From: Sideroxydans sp. CL21
Lineage (GTDB): Bacteria > Pseudomonadota > Gammaproteobacteria > Burkholderiales > Gallionellaceae
DNA length: 64,000 nucleotides
Assembly: GCF_902459525.1 (NCBI RefSeq)
Contig: NZ_LR699166.1
Coordinates: 1,810,501 to 1,874,500, forward strand
Reading direction: 5' to 3'
The notes under the pieces: generated by a model
The model's database searches: none
What the model was told of the DNA's origin: nothing
Seen by the model: the letters and a program-made list of their open reading frames with translations, nothing else
Shown: in pieces, positions 33,952 through 43,756 of the stretch
Numbering within the stretch: position 1 is the stretch's first letter
How the letters are laid out: every line of letters begins with the position of its first letter
Position numbers and translations under genes: made by a program

Positions 33952-35298
33952 GTGGCATTCCGAAACATGCTAGACAAGTTCTTTGCGCATTTCCATACCG
34001 CATTGGCCCCCGTGCATCAAAGGCGGGTGATGTGGCTGGAAGTGGTAGTGATCACGCTGGGCGTCATCGCTGCGGGGATTTTCTTCGAGCACGACAATCC
34101 GTTCCAGATCAACGGCGAATTCCCGTGGATATGGATTGCCCCGGTATTGATCGCGCTACGCTATGGCGTGCCACCGGGACTGGTTTCATCGCTTATCCTG
34201 ATCGCCGCATGGAAATTGATGGACCATTTGTCGGAGACCCATGAGAGCTTTCCCGAGCAGTTTTTTCTGGGTGGCCTGATTATGGTGATGCTATGCGGTG
34301 AGTTCAGTGCCGCTTGGGGCGCACGCCTGCGTCGGGCGGAAGAAACCAACAATTACCTGGACGAGCGATTGAGCAGAATGACGCTTCGTCATTTGCTGCT
34401 CAGGCTCTCGCATGACCGCATGGAGCAGGAAATCCTGACCAAGCCAGTCACGCTACGCGATGCCTTGGGCGGTCTGAGGCAATTGACTTCCGGACAGGTC
34501 GATTCGAGCTTGCCCGCATCGCTTCCTTTGCTTCAGTTGTTGACGCAGTATTGCCAGCTGGAATCCGCGGCGATTTTTGTTTTATCCGAAGACGGAGACT
34601 ATGTGCGGACAAGCCAGATAGGTTCCGCTCCCGGCTTGTCTGCCAGCGATCCGTTGCTGCTTCATGCACTGGAACATCAGTCGCTGTCTCACCTGCTTAT
34701 CGAGGGTTTGGCCGACCTGGAACTTCCCTCGCCGTTCCTGGTGGTCGCGCCCATTCTGACCAGCGACAAGAAAGTATTGGGCGTGCTGGCAATCGATCGT
34801 ATGCCTTTTCTTGCGCTGAACGAAGAAAACCTGCAGATGCTTTCGGTTATGCTCGGTTACTATGCGGACTGCGTGAACGAAGCCGAGGGGGCGCGTCAAT
34901 TCTTCAGGCTCTTTCCCGACGCGCCGCATGACTTTGCCGCAGAATTTTCGAGACTGCTGCACCTGCAACGCTCCAATAACATCATCAGCCATGTCGTCGT
35001 GCTGTCCTTCGCCAACGACGAGAAGGGGCGCCAGGCCGTTAACCAGCTGACCCACATTCGGCGAGGCCTGGACATTCCATGGCTAACCCAGGCCGGGGAT
35101 CGTACGTTGCTGGTCAATCTGATGCCGCTGGCCAATGAATCGGCAGTAGATGGATATTTGCTTCGTATCGAAACCATGCTGAAGGAATACATGGGAGCCG
35201 ATTATGACCAATGGAGCCTGACACCGATCAGAATCAGTCTGGCCGAAAGCGATCCGATGGTATCCCTGAAACGAATTTTTGATACACGCCATGATTAA
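33952..35298 (+). CDS. pelD: PelD, c-di-GMP receptor of the Pel synthase complex
   Basis: 448 residues, GTG start. Four membrane helices in about the first 120 residues, then a short coiled region, a GAF domain (about 180-310) and a degenerate GGDEF domain without a catalytic loop. The sequence HIRRGLDIPWL contains R-G-L-D, matching the RxxD inhibitory-site motif by which Pseudomonas PelD binds dimeric c-di-GMP. Binding switches polymerisation on after translation. The last bases overlap the pelE start. Control by c-di-GMP is therefore expected to be conserved here. Confidence 0.93.
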   Translation: MAFRNMLDKFFAHFHTALAPVHQRRVMWLEVVVITLGVIAAGIFFEHDNPFQINGEFPWIWIAPVLIALRYGVPPGLVSSLILIAAWKLMDHLSETHESFPEQFFLGGLIMVMLCGEFSAAWGARLRRAEETNNYLDERLSRMTLRHLLLRLSHDRMEQEILTKPVTLRDALGGLRQLTSGQVDSSLPASLPLLQLLTQYCQLESAAIFVLSEDGDYVRTSQIGSAPGLSASDPLLLHALEHQSLSHLLIEGLADLELPSPFLVVAPILTSDKKVLGVLAIDRMPFLALNEENLQMLSVMLGYYADCVNEAEGARQFFRLFPDAPHDFAAEFSRLLHLQRSNNIISHVVVLSFANDEKGRQAVNQLTHIRRGLDIPWLTQAGDRTLLVNLMPLANESAVDGYLLRIETMLKEYMGADYDQWSLTPIRISLAESDPMVSLKRIFDTRHD

Positions 35299-36327
35299 AT
35301 TCCTGCTGGCAACGCTGGGGCTGGTACTGGAAATAACCGCCATCGCCACGATCTCGCTGAAGAACGGCAGTGACGGGATTTTGTTTTTGTGTCTGTTTCA
35401 ACATGCCTTGGCCAGCCTGTTATTGGCCCTGTCCGGCTGGCATTTTATGCCCGAAAAATTTCGCCATCCGCGCAGACCGGTCACGCTGCTGCTGTTCAAC
35501 GTTGCATTCTTCATTCCGCTACTGGGCCTGCCCGGGGCATATGCCGCTGCAATGCTTTCCATGTACCGTCGGCACGATCGTGTTTTGCCACCCTTTGCCC
35601 ATCTGGTTCTGCCGGAGTTCGTTCTGTCTCTCCGCGAGCCGGAAATCAAGTTCAGCCAGGGTGGAATCAAGTCCCGTTTGGCACATACTTCCATCCCTAC
35701 CCAGCGACGTCTGCAATCGTTGCTGGCGCTGCAGGGAATCCCGGCGCGTGTTTCAAGTCCTTTGTTGCAAGATATGCTGGGCGATGCATCCGACGATATT
35801 CGACTGGTTGCTTATGGCTTGCTCGATAGCCGGGAAAAAAAATCACGGCACAGATTCATGCCGAACTTGTCAATTTGAGAAGCGCGGAAAGCAGGGAGCT
35901 TCGCCTGGTAGGGCTCAGGCATTTGGCCGAGCTGTACTGGGAAATGATCTATGCCGGACTTGCACAGGGGGATCTGCGTACCCACGCATTGAACCAGGCG
36001 CTTTACTACGCGGATGCTGTATTGAATATCGAACAGCAGGACACGGGACTGCTCTTCCTTAAAGGACGCATTCTGCTTGAATCCAAAAGATACGAAGAAG
36101 CCCAACTGATATTGGGATTGGCAATATCGCATGGCTTGCCCGAATCACGCGCGATACCGTATATCGTCGAGATTGCGTTTAACCGGCGCGATTATAGTAC
36201 GGTGCAAAGTCTGCTCTCGCGCCTTTCTATTTCTCAGGTAACACCGATCATGAAAAGCGCAATCAATTTTTGGGTGCACAAATCCGAGCGTCAGGGGTTT
36301 ATTTCTGCCAAAGAGAATGCCGTATGA
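35291..36327 (+). pseudogene. pelE: PelE, frameshifted at an A8 run (possibly intact in the cell)
   Basis: From ATG 35291 (overlapping the pelD stop) the frame encodes three membrane helices and the first TPR part, then runs out of frame after LDSREKK and stops at 35878. Stepping back one base at the eight-A run (35835-35842) gives an uninterrupted continuation KKITAQIHAELVNLRSAESRELRLVGLRHLAELYWEM... to the stop at 36327, about 345 residues in total, close to PelE elsewhere (about 330). The A-run reads A-AAA-AAA in frame, a slippery heptamer, so slippage, a real mutation or a homopolymer sequencing error are all possible. PelE links PelD to the polymerase PelF at the inner membrane. Confidence 0.85.
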
Positions 36328-37844
36328 ATTTTCCGCGCGCTGAACGTGCCGACATCGGACTGCTGCTGGAAGGCACATTTCCTTATGTTTCCGGCGGAGT
36401 GTCGAGCTGGGTCAACCAGATCATCCACGGTTTCCCCCAATATACGTTTGCCCTGGTTTTCATCGGCAGCAGGGCTGAAGATTACGGCGATGCAAAGTAT
36501 GTCCTGCCGGATAACGTCGTTCATCTGGAAACCCATTATCTGCATAATCACCATGCGGTACCGCAAGTGCGCCCGATGCACGGAGATCCGGCGGTCTTCG
36601 GGGATATCAAGCATCTGCACGAATGTTTCCGTTTCCCCGAGACCAATCCCGATGGCAGGGAGACCTTCAAGAAACTCATTCCAGAACTTTCAGCCAATGG
36701 CGGCGCCAGTCTTGACACCTTTCTGTACAGCCAGACGGCTTGGGAATTCGTCAAGGAAAAATACCAGAAACACTGCACCGATCCTTCGTTCGTCGATTAT
36801 TTCTGGACGGTGCGCTCGATGCATGCGCCGATCTGGTTGCTGGCCGATATCGCCGAGAATTTCATTCCGGTGCGCGCATATCACTCGGTTTCAACCGGTT
36901 ATGCCGGATTGCTCGGCGCATTGCTGAAGGAAAAAAACGGATGTCCGCTGGTTCTTTCCGAGCATGGCATTTACACCAAGGAACGCAAGATCGATTTGTT
37001 CCAGGCTCAATGGGTCAGGGACAATCGCAATGTTTTTCAGCGCGATCCCACCGAAATCAGTTATTTCCGCCAGTTGTGGATACGGTTTTTTCAGGCGCTC
37101 GGTACACGTTGCTACGACAGCGCAGACCATATCGTCGCCCTGTTCGAGGCCAACCGCTTGCGACAAATCGAAGATGGCGCGCCGGCAGAACGTACCCGCA
37201 ACATTCCAAATGGCGTCAATGTGGCCCGTTTCGCCGCACTGCGCGCTGAGCGCCCGGCTTCGCCACCGCCTATCCTTTGCCTGATCGGCCGCGTCGTGCC
37301 GATCAAGGACATCAAGACCTACATCCGTGCGATGCGCACAGTGGTCAACCGGATGCCCGAAGCGCAGGGCTGGATCGCCGGGCCGGAGGATGAAGATCCG
37401 GACTATGTGGACGAATGCCGCGATCTGGTCAATGGCCTGGGTCTTGACGGCAGCATCAAATTTCTCGGCTTTCAGCAGATGACTGAACTGTTGCCCAGGA
37501 TCGGTCTGGTCGTGCTCAGTTCGATCAGCGAAGGATTGCCGCTCGTGCTCCTGGAGGGTTTTGCCGCAGGCGTTCCCGCTGTCACTACGGATGTCGGCTC
37601 CTGCCGCCAGCTGATCTACGGATTGGATGAGCAGGATCAGGCGTTCGGTGCTGCCGGACGAATCGTTAACATTGCCGATCCGCAGGCCCTGGCGGAAGCC
37701 GCGCTGGAATTGCTGACCGACGAGGCAGCCTGGCACGCGGCGAGCGAGGCTGGCATTCGGCGGGTCGAAGCCTATTACACACAGGAGCAGATGTTTGCCA
37801 GCTATCGGGCCATTTATGAAGTGGTGACCACATGGCGGGCATAG
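36324..37844 (+). CDS. pelF: PelF, Pel polysaccharide glycosyltransferase
   Basis: 506 residues, GT4-type GT-B fold. The N-terminal Rossmann domain opens ADIGLLLEGTFPYVSGGVSSWVNQI. The C-terminal donor-binding domain has PPPILCLIGRVVPIKDIKTYIRAM and the SSISEGLPLVLLEGFAAGVPAVTTDVG signature with E-x7-E spacing. It is the cytoplasmic polymerase of the Pel chain. The ATG at 36324 overlaps the pelE stop (ATGA), and its own end overlaps pelG. Confidence 0.95.
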   Translation: MNFPRAERADIGLLLEGTFPYVSGGVSSWVNQIIHGFPQYTFALVFIGSRAEDYGDAKYVLPDNVVHLETHYLHNHHAVPQVRPMHGDPAVFGDIKHLHECFRFPETNPDGRETFKKLIPELSANGGASLDTFLYSQTAWEFVKEKYQKHCTDPSFVDYFWTVRSMHAPIWLLADIAENFIPVRAYHSVSTGYAGLLGALLKEKNGCPLVLSEHGIYTKERKIDLFQAQWVRDNRNVFQRDPTEISYFRQLWIRFFQALGTRCYDSADHIVALFEANRLRQIEDGAPAERTRNIPNGVNVARFAALRAERPASPPPILCLIGRVVPIKDIKTYIRAMRTVVNRMPEAQGWIAGPEDEDPDYVDECRDLVNGLGLDGSIKFLGFQQMTELLPRIGLVVLSSISEGLPLVLLEGFAAGVPAVTTDVGSCRQLIYGLDEQDQAFGAAGRIVNIADPQALAEAALELLTDEAAWHAASEAGIRRVEAYYTQEQMFASYRAIYEVVTTWRA

Positions 37845-39205
37845 GCTTCGAGCTGCGCAAGCTGCTGGAGAAGGACAGCTATTTCGGGCTGTTCCAGGCC
37901 TATGCCTATGCCGGCATCATCAGCTCCGGGCCATGGGTGCTGTCTATCGTCGGGATTTTATTTGTCGGCTTTCTGAGTCTGGGCGTGGTGTTCCCGCATT
38001 TTTTGATCGTCCAGTTTCAGGTCTCCGTTACCTATTTGATACTCAGTTCATTGATCCTGACCGGCTTTATCCAGCTCGGTTTTACGCGCTTCATCGCGGA
38101 CAACTTGTTCAGAAAACTGGATAAGGAGGTGCTGCCGAATTTCAATGGCATGCTGCTGGTCGTGACGAGTGTCAGCGGCATTGTCGGGCTACTTGCGATA
38201 TTCCTGTTCTTTTCCGGCATGAGCGTGCCATACCGCATACTCATGCTTTCCGGTTTTGTCATCCTGTGTGCGATCTGGGTGGCCACGATTTTTCTGTCCG
38301 GTATGAAGCAGTACAAGGAGATCGTGGTTCTTTTCGCAATTGGCTACACCGTTACCGTGTTTGGTGCACTACTTTTGCGGTCGCATGGAATGGAAGGTTT
38401 GCTGCTCGGTTTTGTCATCGGGCATTTCGTGCTCCTGATCGGCATGGTGACATTGACGCTGCGCACTTTTCCCCTGGTTGATTCATTTATCTCCTTCGAT
38501 TTCATGCGTCCGGGAGCGATGTACACCAGTCTGGTATGGGCGGGGTTTCTCTACAATCTCGCGGTTTGGGCCGACAAGTTGATGTTCTGGTTCTACCCGG
38601 ATACCAGCCAGAACATCATCGGGCCGTTGCGGGCCTCGCTGATTTACGATTTTCCGATCTTCCTCGCCTATCTGGCGATCATTCCCGGCATGGCGGTATT
38701 TCTGGTGCGGATAGAAACCGATTTTGTGGAGTATTACGAGAAATTCTATGACGCGGTGCGCGAAGGGGGATCGCTCGATCATATCGAAACCATGCGCGAC
38801 AACATGTTGTTCACGGTACGGCAGGGGCTGTTCGAGATCGTCAAGATACAGGCTATCGCCGTATTGCTGGTTTTTGTGCTCGGCGAAAAACTGCTCAAAT
38901 GGCTCGGCATCTCCACCCTGTATCTGCCGCTGCTCGATGTGGATGTGGTCGCGGCCGGCCTGCAGGTGGTGCTGCTCGGCATCCTGAATATTTTTTTCTA
39001 TCTCGACAAGCGCCGCATCGTGGTTTTTCTTTGCGTCCTGTTTCTGTTCGCCAACATTGCCCTGACGTCACTGAGCCTTTATCTCGGTGCCAGCTATTAC
39101 GGCTACGGTTTCGCACTGTCGCTGCTGATCACTGTGCTGACGGGGATGCAGTTGCTCTCGCGCAAGCTGGATACGCTGGAGTACGAGACGTTCATGTTGC
39201 AATGA
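37832..39205 (+). CDS. pelG: PelG, inner-membrane Pel transporter
   Basis: 457 residues with about twelve transmembrane helices, of the MOP/Wzx-like flippase group. It begins MAGIGFELRKLLEKDSYFGL, the highly conserved PelG N-terminus. It moves the growing polymer across the inner membrane with PelD and PelE. The start overlaps the pelF end by 13 bases. It is the last gene of the locus; the next gene lies convergently 22 bases away. Confidence 0.94.
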   Translation: MAGIGFELRKLLEKDSYFGLFQAYAYAGIISSGPWVLSIVGILFVGFLSLGVVFPHFLIVQFQVSVTYLILSSLILTGFIQLGFTRFIADNLFRKLDKEVLPNFNGMLLVVTSVSGIVGLLAIFLFFSGMSVPYRILMLSGFVILCAIWVATIFLSGMKQYKEIVVLFAIGYTVTVFGALLLRSHGMEGLLLGFVIGHFVLLIGMVTLTLRTFPLVDSFISFDFMRPGAMYTSLVWAGFLYNLAVWADKLMFWFYPDTSQNIIGPLRASLIYDFPIFLAYLAIIPGMAVFLVRIETDFVEYYEKFYDAVREGGSLDHIETMRDNMLFTVRQGLFEIVKIQAIAVLLVFVLGEKLLKWLGISTLYLPLLDVDVVAAGLQVVLLGILNIFFYLDKRRIVVFLCVLFLFANIALTSLSLYLGASYYGYGFALSLLITVLTGMQLLSRKLDTLEYETFMLQ

Positions 39206-39227
39206 CCCGAACTTCCGGAAGCGTGAG

Positions 39228-41919
39228 TTAAAGTTCTTTGCTGACTTTCATCACACCCGGATCGTCCTCGCTGGATTTGAGGGTAAAACCGAGGCGGGTC
39301 ATCAGTTTGAGCATCCTGTGGTTGTTGTTCAGGACTTCGCCTTCGATGATCGAAAGCCCATGCGAGCGTGCGGCATCCATCAAGGTGACCATGAGTTTTT
39401 GCCCCAGCCCCTTGCCAGCGATGTTGTCCGCGATCACGAGAGCGAACTCGCATGTTTTTCCGTCCGGATTGATCGCGTAGCGCGATACACCAAGTCCCAC
39501 ATCTTGCCCCGCTTCTTCAACCATCGCGAGCAACGCCATTTCGCGGCTGTAGTCGAGTTGTGTCAATCGCGCCAGCATTTCCTCGGTCAATTCCTGCACG
39601 CTGTTCATGTAGCGGAAGTATTTGGATTCGTCCGACAGGTCATGCACGAACTTTTTGACCAGCATGGCATCTTCAGGACGGAGTGGACGGATGGTGATGT
39701 CGGTGCCGTCGGTCATTTGCCACTGGCAGACCAGATGAGTCGGGTAGGGGTAGATCGCCATGTGCGAGTAACGATCGGCGCTGGGTTGGCGGAATTCGAC
39801 CACGACGCGTGCATCGACTGCCAATACACCGTTCTCATCCAGGATCAGCGGATTAATATCCATTTCCTTCAGCAGCGGCAGTTCGCACACCATTTCCGAC
39901 ACGCGCAGCAGCACGTCTTCCAACGCTTCAATGTTGGCCGCAGCCAGATTGCGGAATTGGCCAAGCATCTTGGATACATGCGTGCCCTGGATCAGATCCT
40001 TGACCAGGAAGTGGTTCAGGGGGGGGCAGCGCAACCGCTCGATCGCCCATGATTTCGACGGAGGTACCGCCGGCGCCGAAGGTGATCACCGGACCAAACA
40101 CCGGGTCGGTAGTCACGCCTATCATGAGCTCGCGGCCGTTCGGTTTGACGACCATCGGTTCGATGGAGATGCCGTCGATCTTGGCTTCTGGCCGGTTTAG
40201 ATGCACGGTGTCCATAATGTGTTGATAGGAAGCCAGGACGCCGTGTGAACTATGCAGATTGAGTACCACCCCGCCGGCATCGGACTTGTGCGAAATGTCG
40301 TGGGAGTTGATCTTCATCGCCACGGGGAAACCGAGTTGCTGCGCGATCAGCAGTGCCTCGCTCGGCGAGTGCGCAACCATGGTGTGCGCCACGGGAATGT
40401 GAAAGGCGGAAAGCAATGCTTTCGATTCCATCTCGGTCAGGACTTTGCGGTGTTCCTGCATCGCACCTTCGATGATGAGGCGGGCGCCGTCCACATCCGG
40501 TTCGATATGGTGCGACAGCGGGCCAGGCATCTGCATCAACATCTTCTGGTTGCGGTAATACGCGTACAAATGCGAGAACACTTCGACCGCGGGTTCCGGT
40601 GTGCGGAAATGCGGTCGGTGCGCTTTGGTGAATGCTTTGCGCGACTCGGCAACCTGCGTCTCGCCCATCCAGCAAGTTAGCAGCGGTTTGCTGCGATGGC
40701 TGGTGCTTTCGTTAGCCAGTTCGATCAACACGTTTGCTGATTCCAGCGGTTTGGTCATCGCCTGCGGCGTAAGGATGGCCAGTACGCCGTCCACATTCTC
40801 GTCATTCAGACAGGCTTTGACCGCGTGGTAGTAACGATCCGACTGAGCATCCCCGATGATGTCCACCGGATTGCAATGCGGCCAGTTTGGCGGCAGATGC
40901 TGATTCAGATATTCGATCGTGGTATCCGACAGTTCGGCCATGACCAGTCCCAGGTCGGCGGCACGGTCGGCGGCCATCACGGCGGGACCGCCGCCATTGG
41001 TGACGATGGCGAGACGGTTGCCCACCGGGCGAAAACCACAGGACAAGGAGCGGGCGGCGGTGAACAATTGGGTGACGTTATCCACACGCACCACGCCGAC
41101 GCGCCGGATGGCGGCATCGAACACATCGTCCGCACCCACCAGCGAGGCTGTGTGCGACATTGCGGCTTTGGAACCGGCGGGATGGCGCCCGACCTTGACC
41201 AGAATCACCGGCTTGATGCGGGCGGCGGCACGCAAAGCACTCATGAAACTGCGCGCATTGCGGATGCCTTCGATGTACATCAGGATGCTGTGCGTGTTGG
41301 AGTCGGACACCAGATAGTCGAGAATTTCGCCGAAATCCACATCGGTCGAGGAGCCCATCGATACGACACTGGAAAAACCGACATCATTGAGGGTCGCCCA
41401 GTCGAGGATGGCGGTGCACAGCGCGCCCGATTGCGATATGAGCGCGATGTTGCCGACGTTCGCAACGCCCTTGTTGAAAGTGGCGTTCAACCCGATCGAG
41501 GGACGCATGATGCCGAGGCAGTTCGGCCCGATCAGTCGGATGTTGTACTGGTGCGCAGCTTCCATCATTTTGCGTTCCAGCGTGGCGCCGTCCGCACCTG
41601 TCTCGCCAAAACCGGCGGTGATAATGACCGCCGCCTTCACGCCGTGTATGCCGCATTCCTCAATGATGCCGGGCACGGTCTGCGCCGGTGTGGCGATGAC
41701 TGCCAGTTCTACCGGTTCATCGATCTTTGCGATGGAAGGATAGGCTGTTTGGCCTTGTACTTGCGGATTCTTGGGGTTGATAGCGTAGAGCTTGCCCTGA
41801 AAACCGCTATTCAACATGTTCTTGAATACGATCTGCCCGACCGAATCGATGCGGTCGCTGGCACCGAATACGGCCACAGATTTAGGTGCGAACAAGGGAT
41901 TGAGGTAGTGCTTGCCCAT
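39228..41919 (-). pseudogene. Pat-type ADP-forming acyl-CoA synthetase/GNAT acetyltransferase, frameshifted
   Basis: From ATG 41919 the frame encodes the CoA-binding domain (LFAPKSVAVFGASDRIDSVGQIVF), the ligase domain and the ATP-grasp start (KINSHDISHKSDAGGVVLNL) but shifts at a run of eight Cs (plus-strand G run 40019-40026) after GDRAVALPP. With seven Cs the reading becomes ALPPLNHFLVKDLIQGTHVS and continues through a C-terminal GNAT domain (ITIRPLRPEDAMLVKKF...NIAGKGLGQKLM) to 39228, about 896 residues. That is the size and layout of Salmonella Pat, which acetylates and so inactivates acetyl-CoA synthetase. A homopolymer sequencing error is as likely as a true lesion. It is divergent from a deacetylase-like gene. 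Confidence 0.85.
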
Positions 41920-41985
41920 GATATTGCGCTCCCGCGTAAGACTCGATTCGGTATGATAGCACCGTACCGTTACCGCTTCGATACC

Positions 41986-42909
41986 ATGCAGACCGCTTAC
42001 ATCAGTCATCCGCTCTGTCTCAGGCACGACATGGGCTCGGATCATCCGGAATGTCCGGCTCGTATCCATGCCATCGAGGATCAATTGATTGCATCCGGAT
42101 TGTTCGGCTATCTTCAGCATCACGATGCACCAGAGGTGTCGCGCGAACAATTGCTGCGCGTACATGATGGCGACTATATTGACAGCATTGCAGCCACTGC
42201 GCCAAAAGAGGGCAGAGTGATGCTCGACGGCGATACCGAGATGAATCCCTTCACCTATCCGGCTGCACTGCGTGCAGCCGGTGCCGTTGTGATGGGTGTG
42301 GACCTGGTGATGGAAGGAAAAACGGAGAATGCCTTCTGTAATATTCGCCCGCCCGGGCATCATGCAGAAAGAGCCCGGGCCATGGGGTTCTGTATCTTTA
42401 ATAATGTCGCCATCGGTGCGGCGCATGCGCTTGCCGCGCATGGCTTGAGCCGGGTAGCGATAGCGGATTTCGACGTGCATCACGGCAACGGAACAGAACA
42501 CATTTTTCACGAAAATCCGCGCGTGATGTTGTGCTCGACTTTCCAGCATCCGTTCTATCCCTATGGTGGTGCGGACAGCGGAAATGAACACATTATCAAT
42601 GTACCGCTGGCGGCGGGCGCCGGTAGCGAAGAGTTTCGTGCCGCTGTCACCAATATATGGTTACCCGCTTTGGAAGCTTTCAAGCCTGAATTCCTGTTGA
42701 TCTCTGCCGGATTCGATGCTCACCGGGAAGATGACATGTCCATGCTAAGACTGGTTGATGGAGATTACGGCTGGGTGACGCAGCATTTAAAGCAAGTTGC
42801 GGAAAAGCACTGCCAAGGGCGCATCGTTTCGGCGCTGGAAGGTGGATATGCATTGCATGCGCTGGGGCGCAGCGCAATGGCTCATATCAAAATATTAAGC
42901 GGGCTGTGA
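41986..42909 (+). CDS. Histone-deacetylase-family (class II/AcuC-like) amidohydrolase
   Basis: 307 residues. Zinc and active-site motifs are complete: RPPGHHAERARAMGFCIFNN (the two catalytic histidines), DFDVHHGNGTEHIF and GFDAHREDD. Family members remove acetyl or longer acyl groups from lysines, polyamines or acetoin-pathway enzymes. The gene is divergent from the Pat-like acetyltransferase, 66 bases away, recalling the acuA/acuC pairing of Bacillus. The ATG at 41986 starts MQTAYISHP as in relatives; an ATG at 41953 is possible. Confidence 0.88.
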   Translation: MQTAYISHPLCLRHDMGSDHPECPARIHAIEDQLIASGLFGYLQHHDAPEVSREQLLRVHDGDYIDSIAATAPKEGRVMLDGDTEMNPFTYPAALRAAGAVVMGVDLVMEGKTENAFCNIRPPGHHAERARAMGFCIFNNVAIGAAHALAAHGLSRVAIADFDVHHGNGTEHIFHENPRVMLCSTFQHPFYPYGGADSGNEHIINVPLAAGAGSEEFRAAVTNIWLPALEAFKPEFLLISAGFDAHREDDMSMLRLVDGDYGWVTQHLKQVAEKHCQGRIVSALEGGYALHALGRSAMAHIKILSGL

Positions 42910-43052
42910 CTCGGACTTAATCGGAGTAAGAGGCCCATGGGGGGGCATTATTGTCCCGATCTGCCGGATGTTTTGCAGCGTCCTGAACGTCAACGCGCAA
43001 GGTAGGGTAATGCAAGGTAATGACGGTATTCCTGCGGCCGCCATTTCAAAGC

Positions 43053-43081
43053 AAAAAGGGCTGGCGGTTACGCCAACCCTT
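43053..43081 (-). terminator. Intrinsic terminator of the 39-residue gene
   Basis: On the minus strand AAGGGTTGGCG and CGCCAGCCCTT form an 11-base stem (one G-T pair) with a short loop, followed by TTTTT. Confidence 0.75.
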
Positions 43082-43102
43082 CGTCTCAATCAACCAAACA
43101 GA

Positions 43103-43222
43103 TCAATGTCTGTGCATCAAATCTTCATGATGAGTCGTTCTGTGTATTGATGCATCATCAAACCAAATCACAATTCCGGCAAATACAACCAATCCAAAAA
43201 TAATAAACGGTACTAGAGACAT
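43103..43222 (-). CDS. 39-residue single-helix membrane protein
   Basis: The frame begins ATGTCTCTAGTACCG with a near-perfect AAGGAGAG seven bases upstream and ends 22 bases before an intrinsic terminator, a complete small transcription unit. The product has one hydrophobic helix (VPFIIFGLVVFAGIVIWF) and a short His/Asp/Glu-rich tail (DDASIHRTTHHEDLMHRH) that could bind a metal ion. I do not recognise a family. Confidence 0.65.
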   Translation of the reverse strand: MSLVPFIIFGLVVFAGIVIWFDDASIHRTTHHEDLMHRH

Positions 43223-43756
43223 TTTAACTCTCCTTAGAAAATTAAAAATCTACTCAGGATTAATTAATGTATTTATCCTACCTAATGCATTGTTGCTTGT
43301 CCTACCTAAAAACGGAAAGCGCGAACCAGACAATTTACTTGTTACTTGGCGCCTGCCTTGGTTATCAGCAAACCGCATGAAAATACTTGCATTGCCGACC
43401 ACATTTGTCAAGAATTATGTTGCCTAACTACAGTCTGGAGCCTGGCTAAAGCGATGTAGCCGGTTGGTTGTCTTGGTCTTGCGCCGCAAATTATTCTGTC
43501 CATCACGTTATCGAATTTGATTACAGCTTCGTATTCTCGAAGCAAGACTGGATGCCTCGCCGTGCAGCAAGTTGAGATCGGATGGGGCACGGGTTTATTT
43601 GGTCAGGTATTGCGTAACGGGTTGGTTACTATCAATGCAGCGAGGGCTAGGAGCGGCAAGTAATTAGCTAGCAATGATTTTACATAATATACATTATGCG
43701 AATAATTGAGATATCGAGCCAAAACAATAAATCAAGGATATTTGTTGTATTTCAAC
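43223..43756. other. Gene-free stretch
   Basis: An AT-rich region upstream of the 39-residue gene and downstream of tatD. I see no gene, RNA or repeat that I can support. Confidence 0.4.

Noticed and set aside
35875-36327. Second half of pelE as an independent TTG-started gene
   Set aside because: It begins in mid-domain with no ribosome site; reading through from the first half gives one continuous PelE.
40825-41985. Long plus-strand frame running into the deacetylase gene
   Set aside because: This part is antisense to the Pat-like gene and shows no protein similarity; the real gene begins at about 41986.
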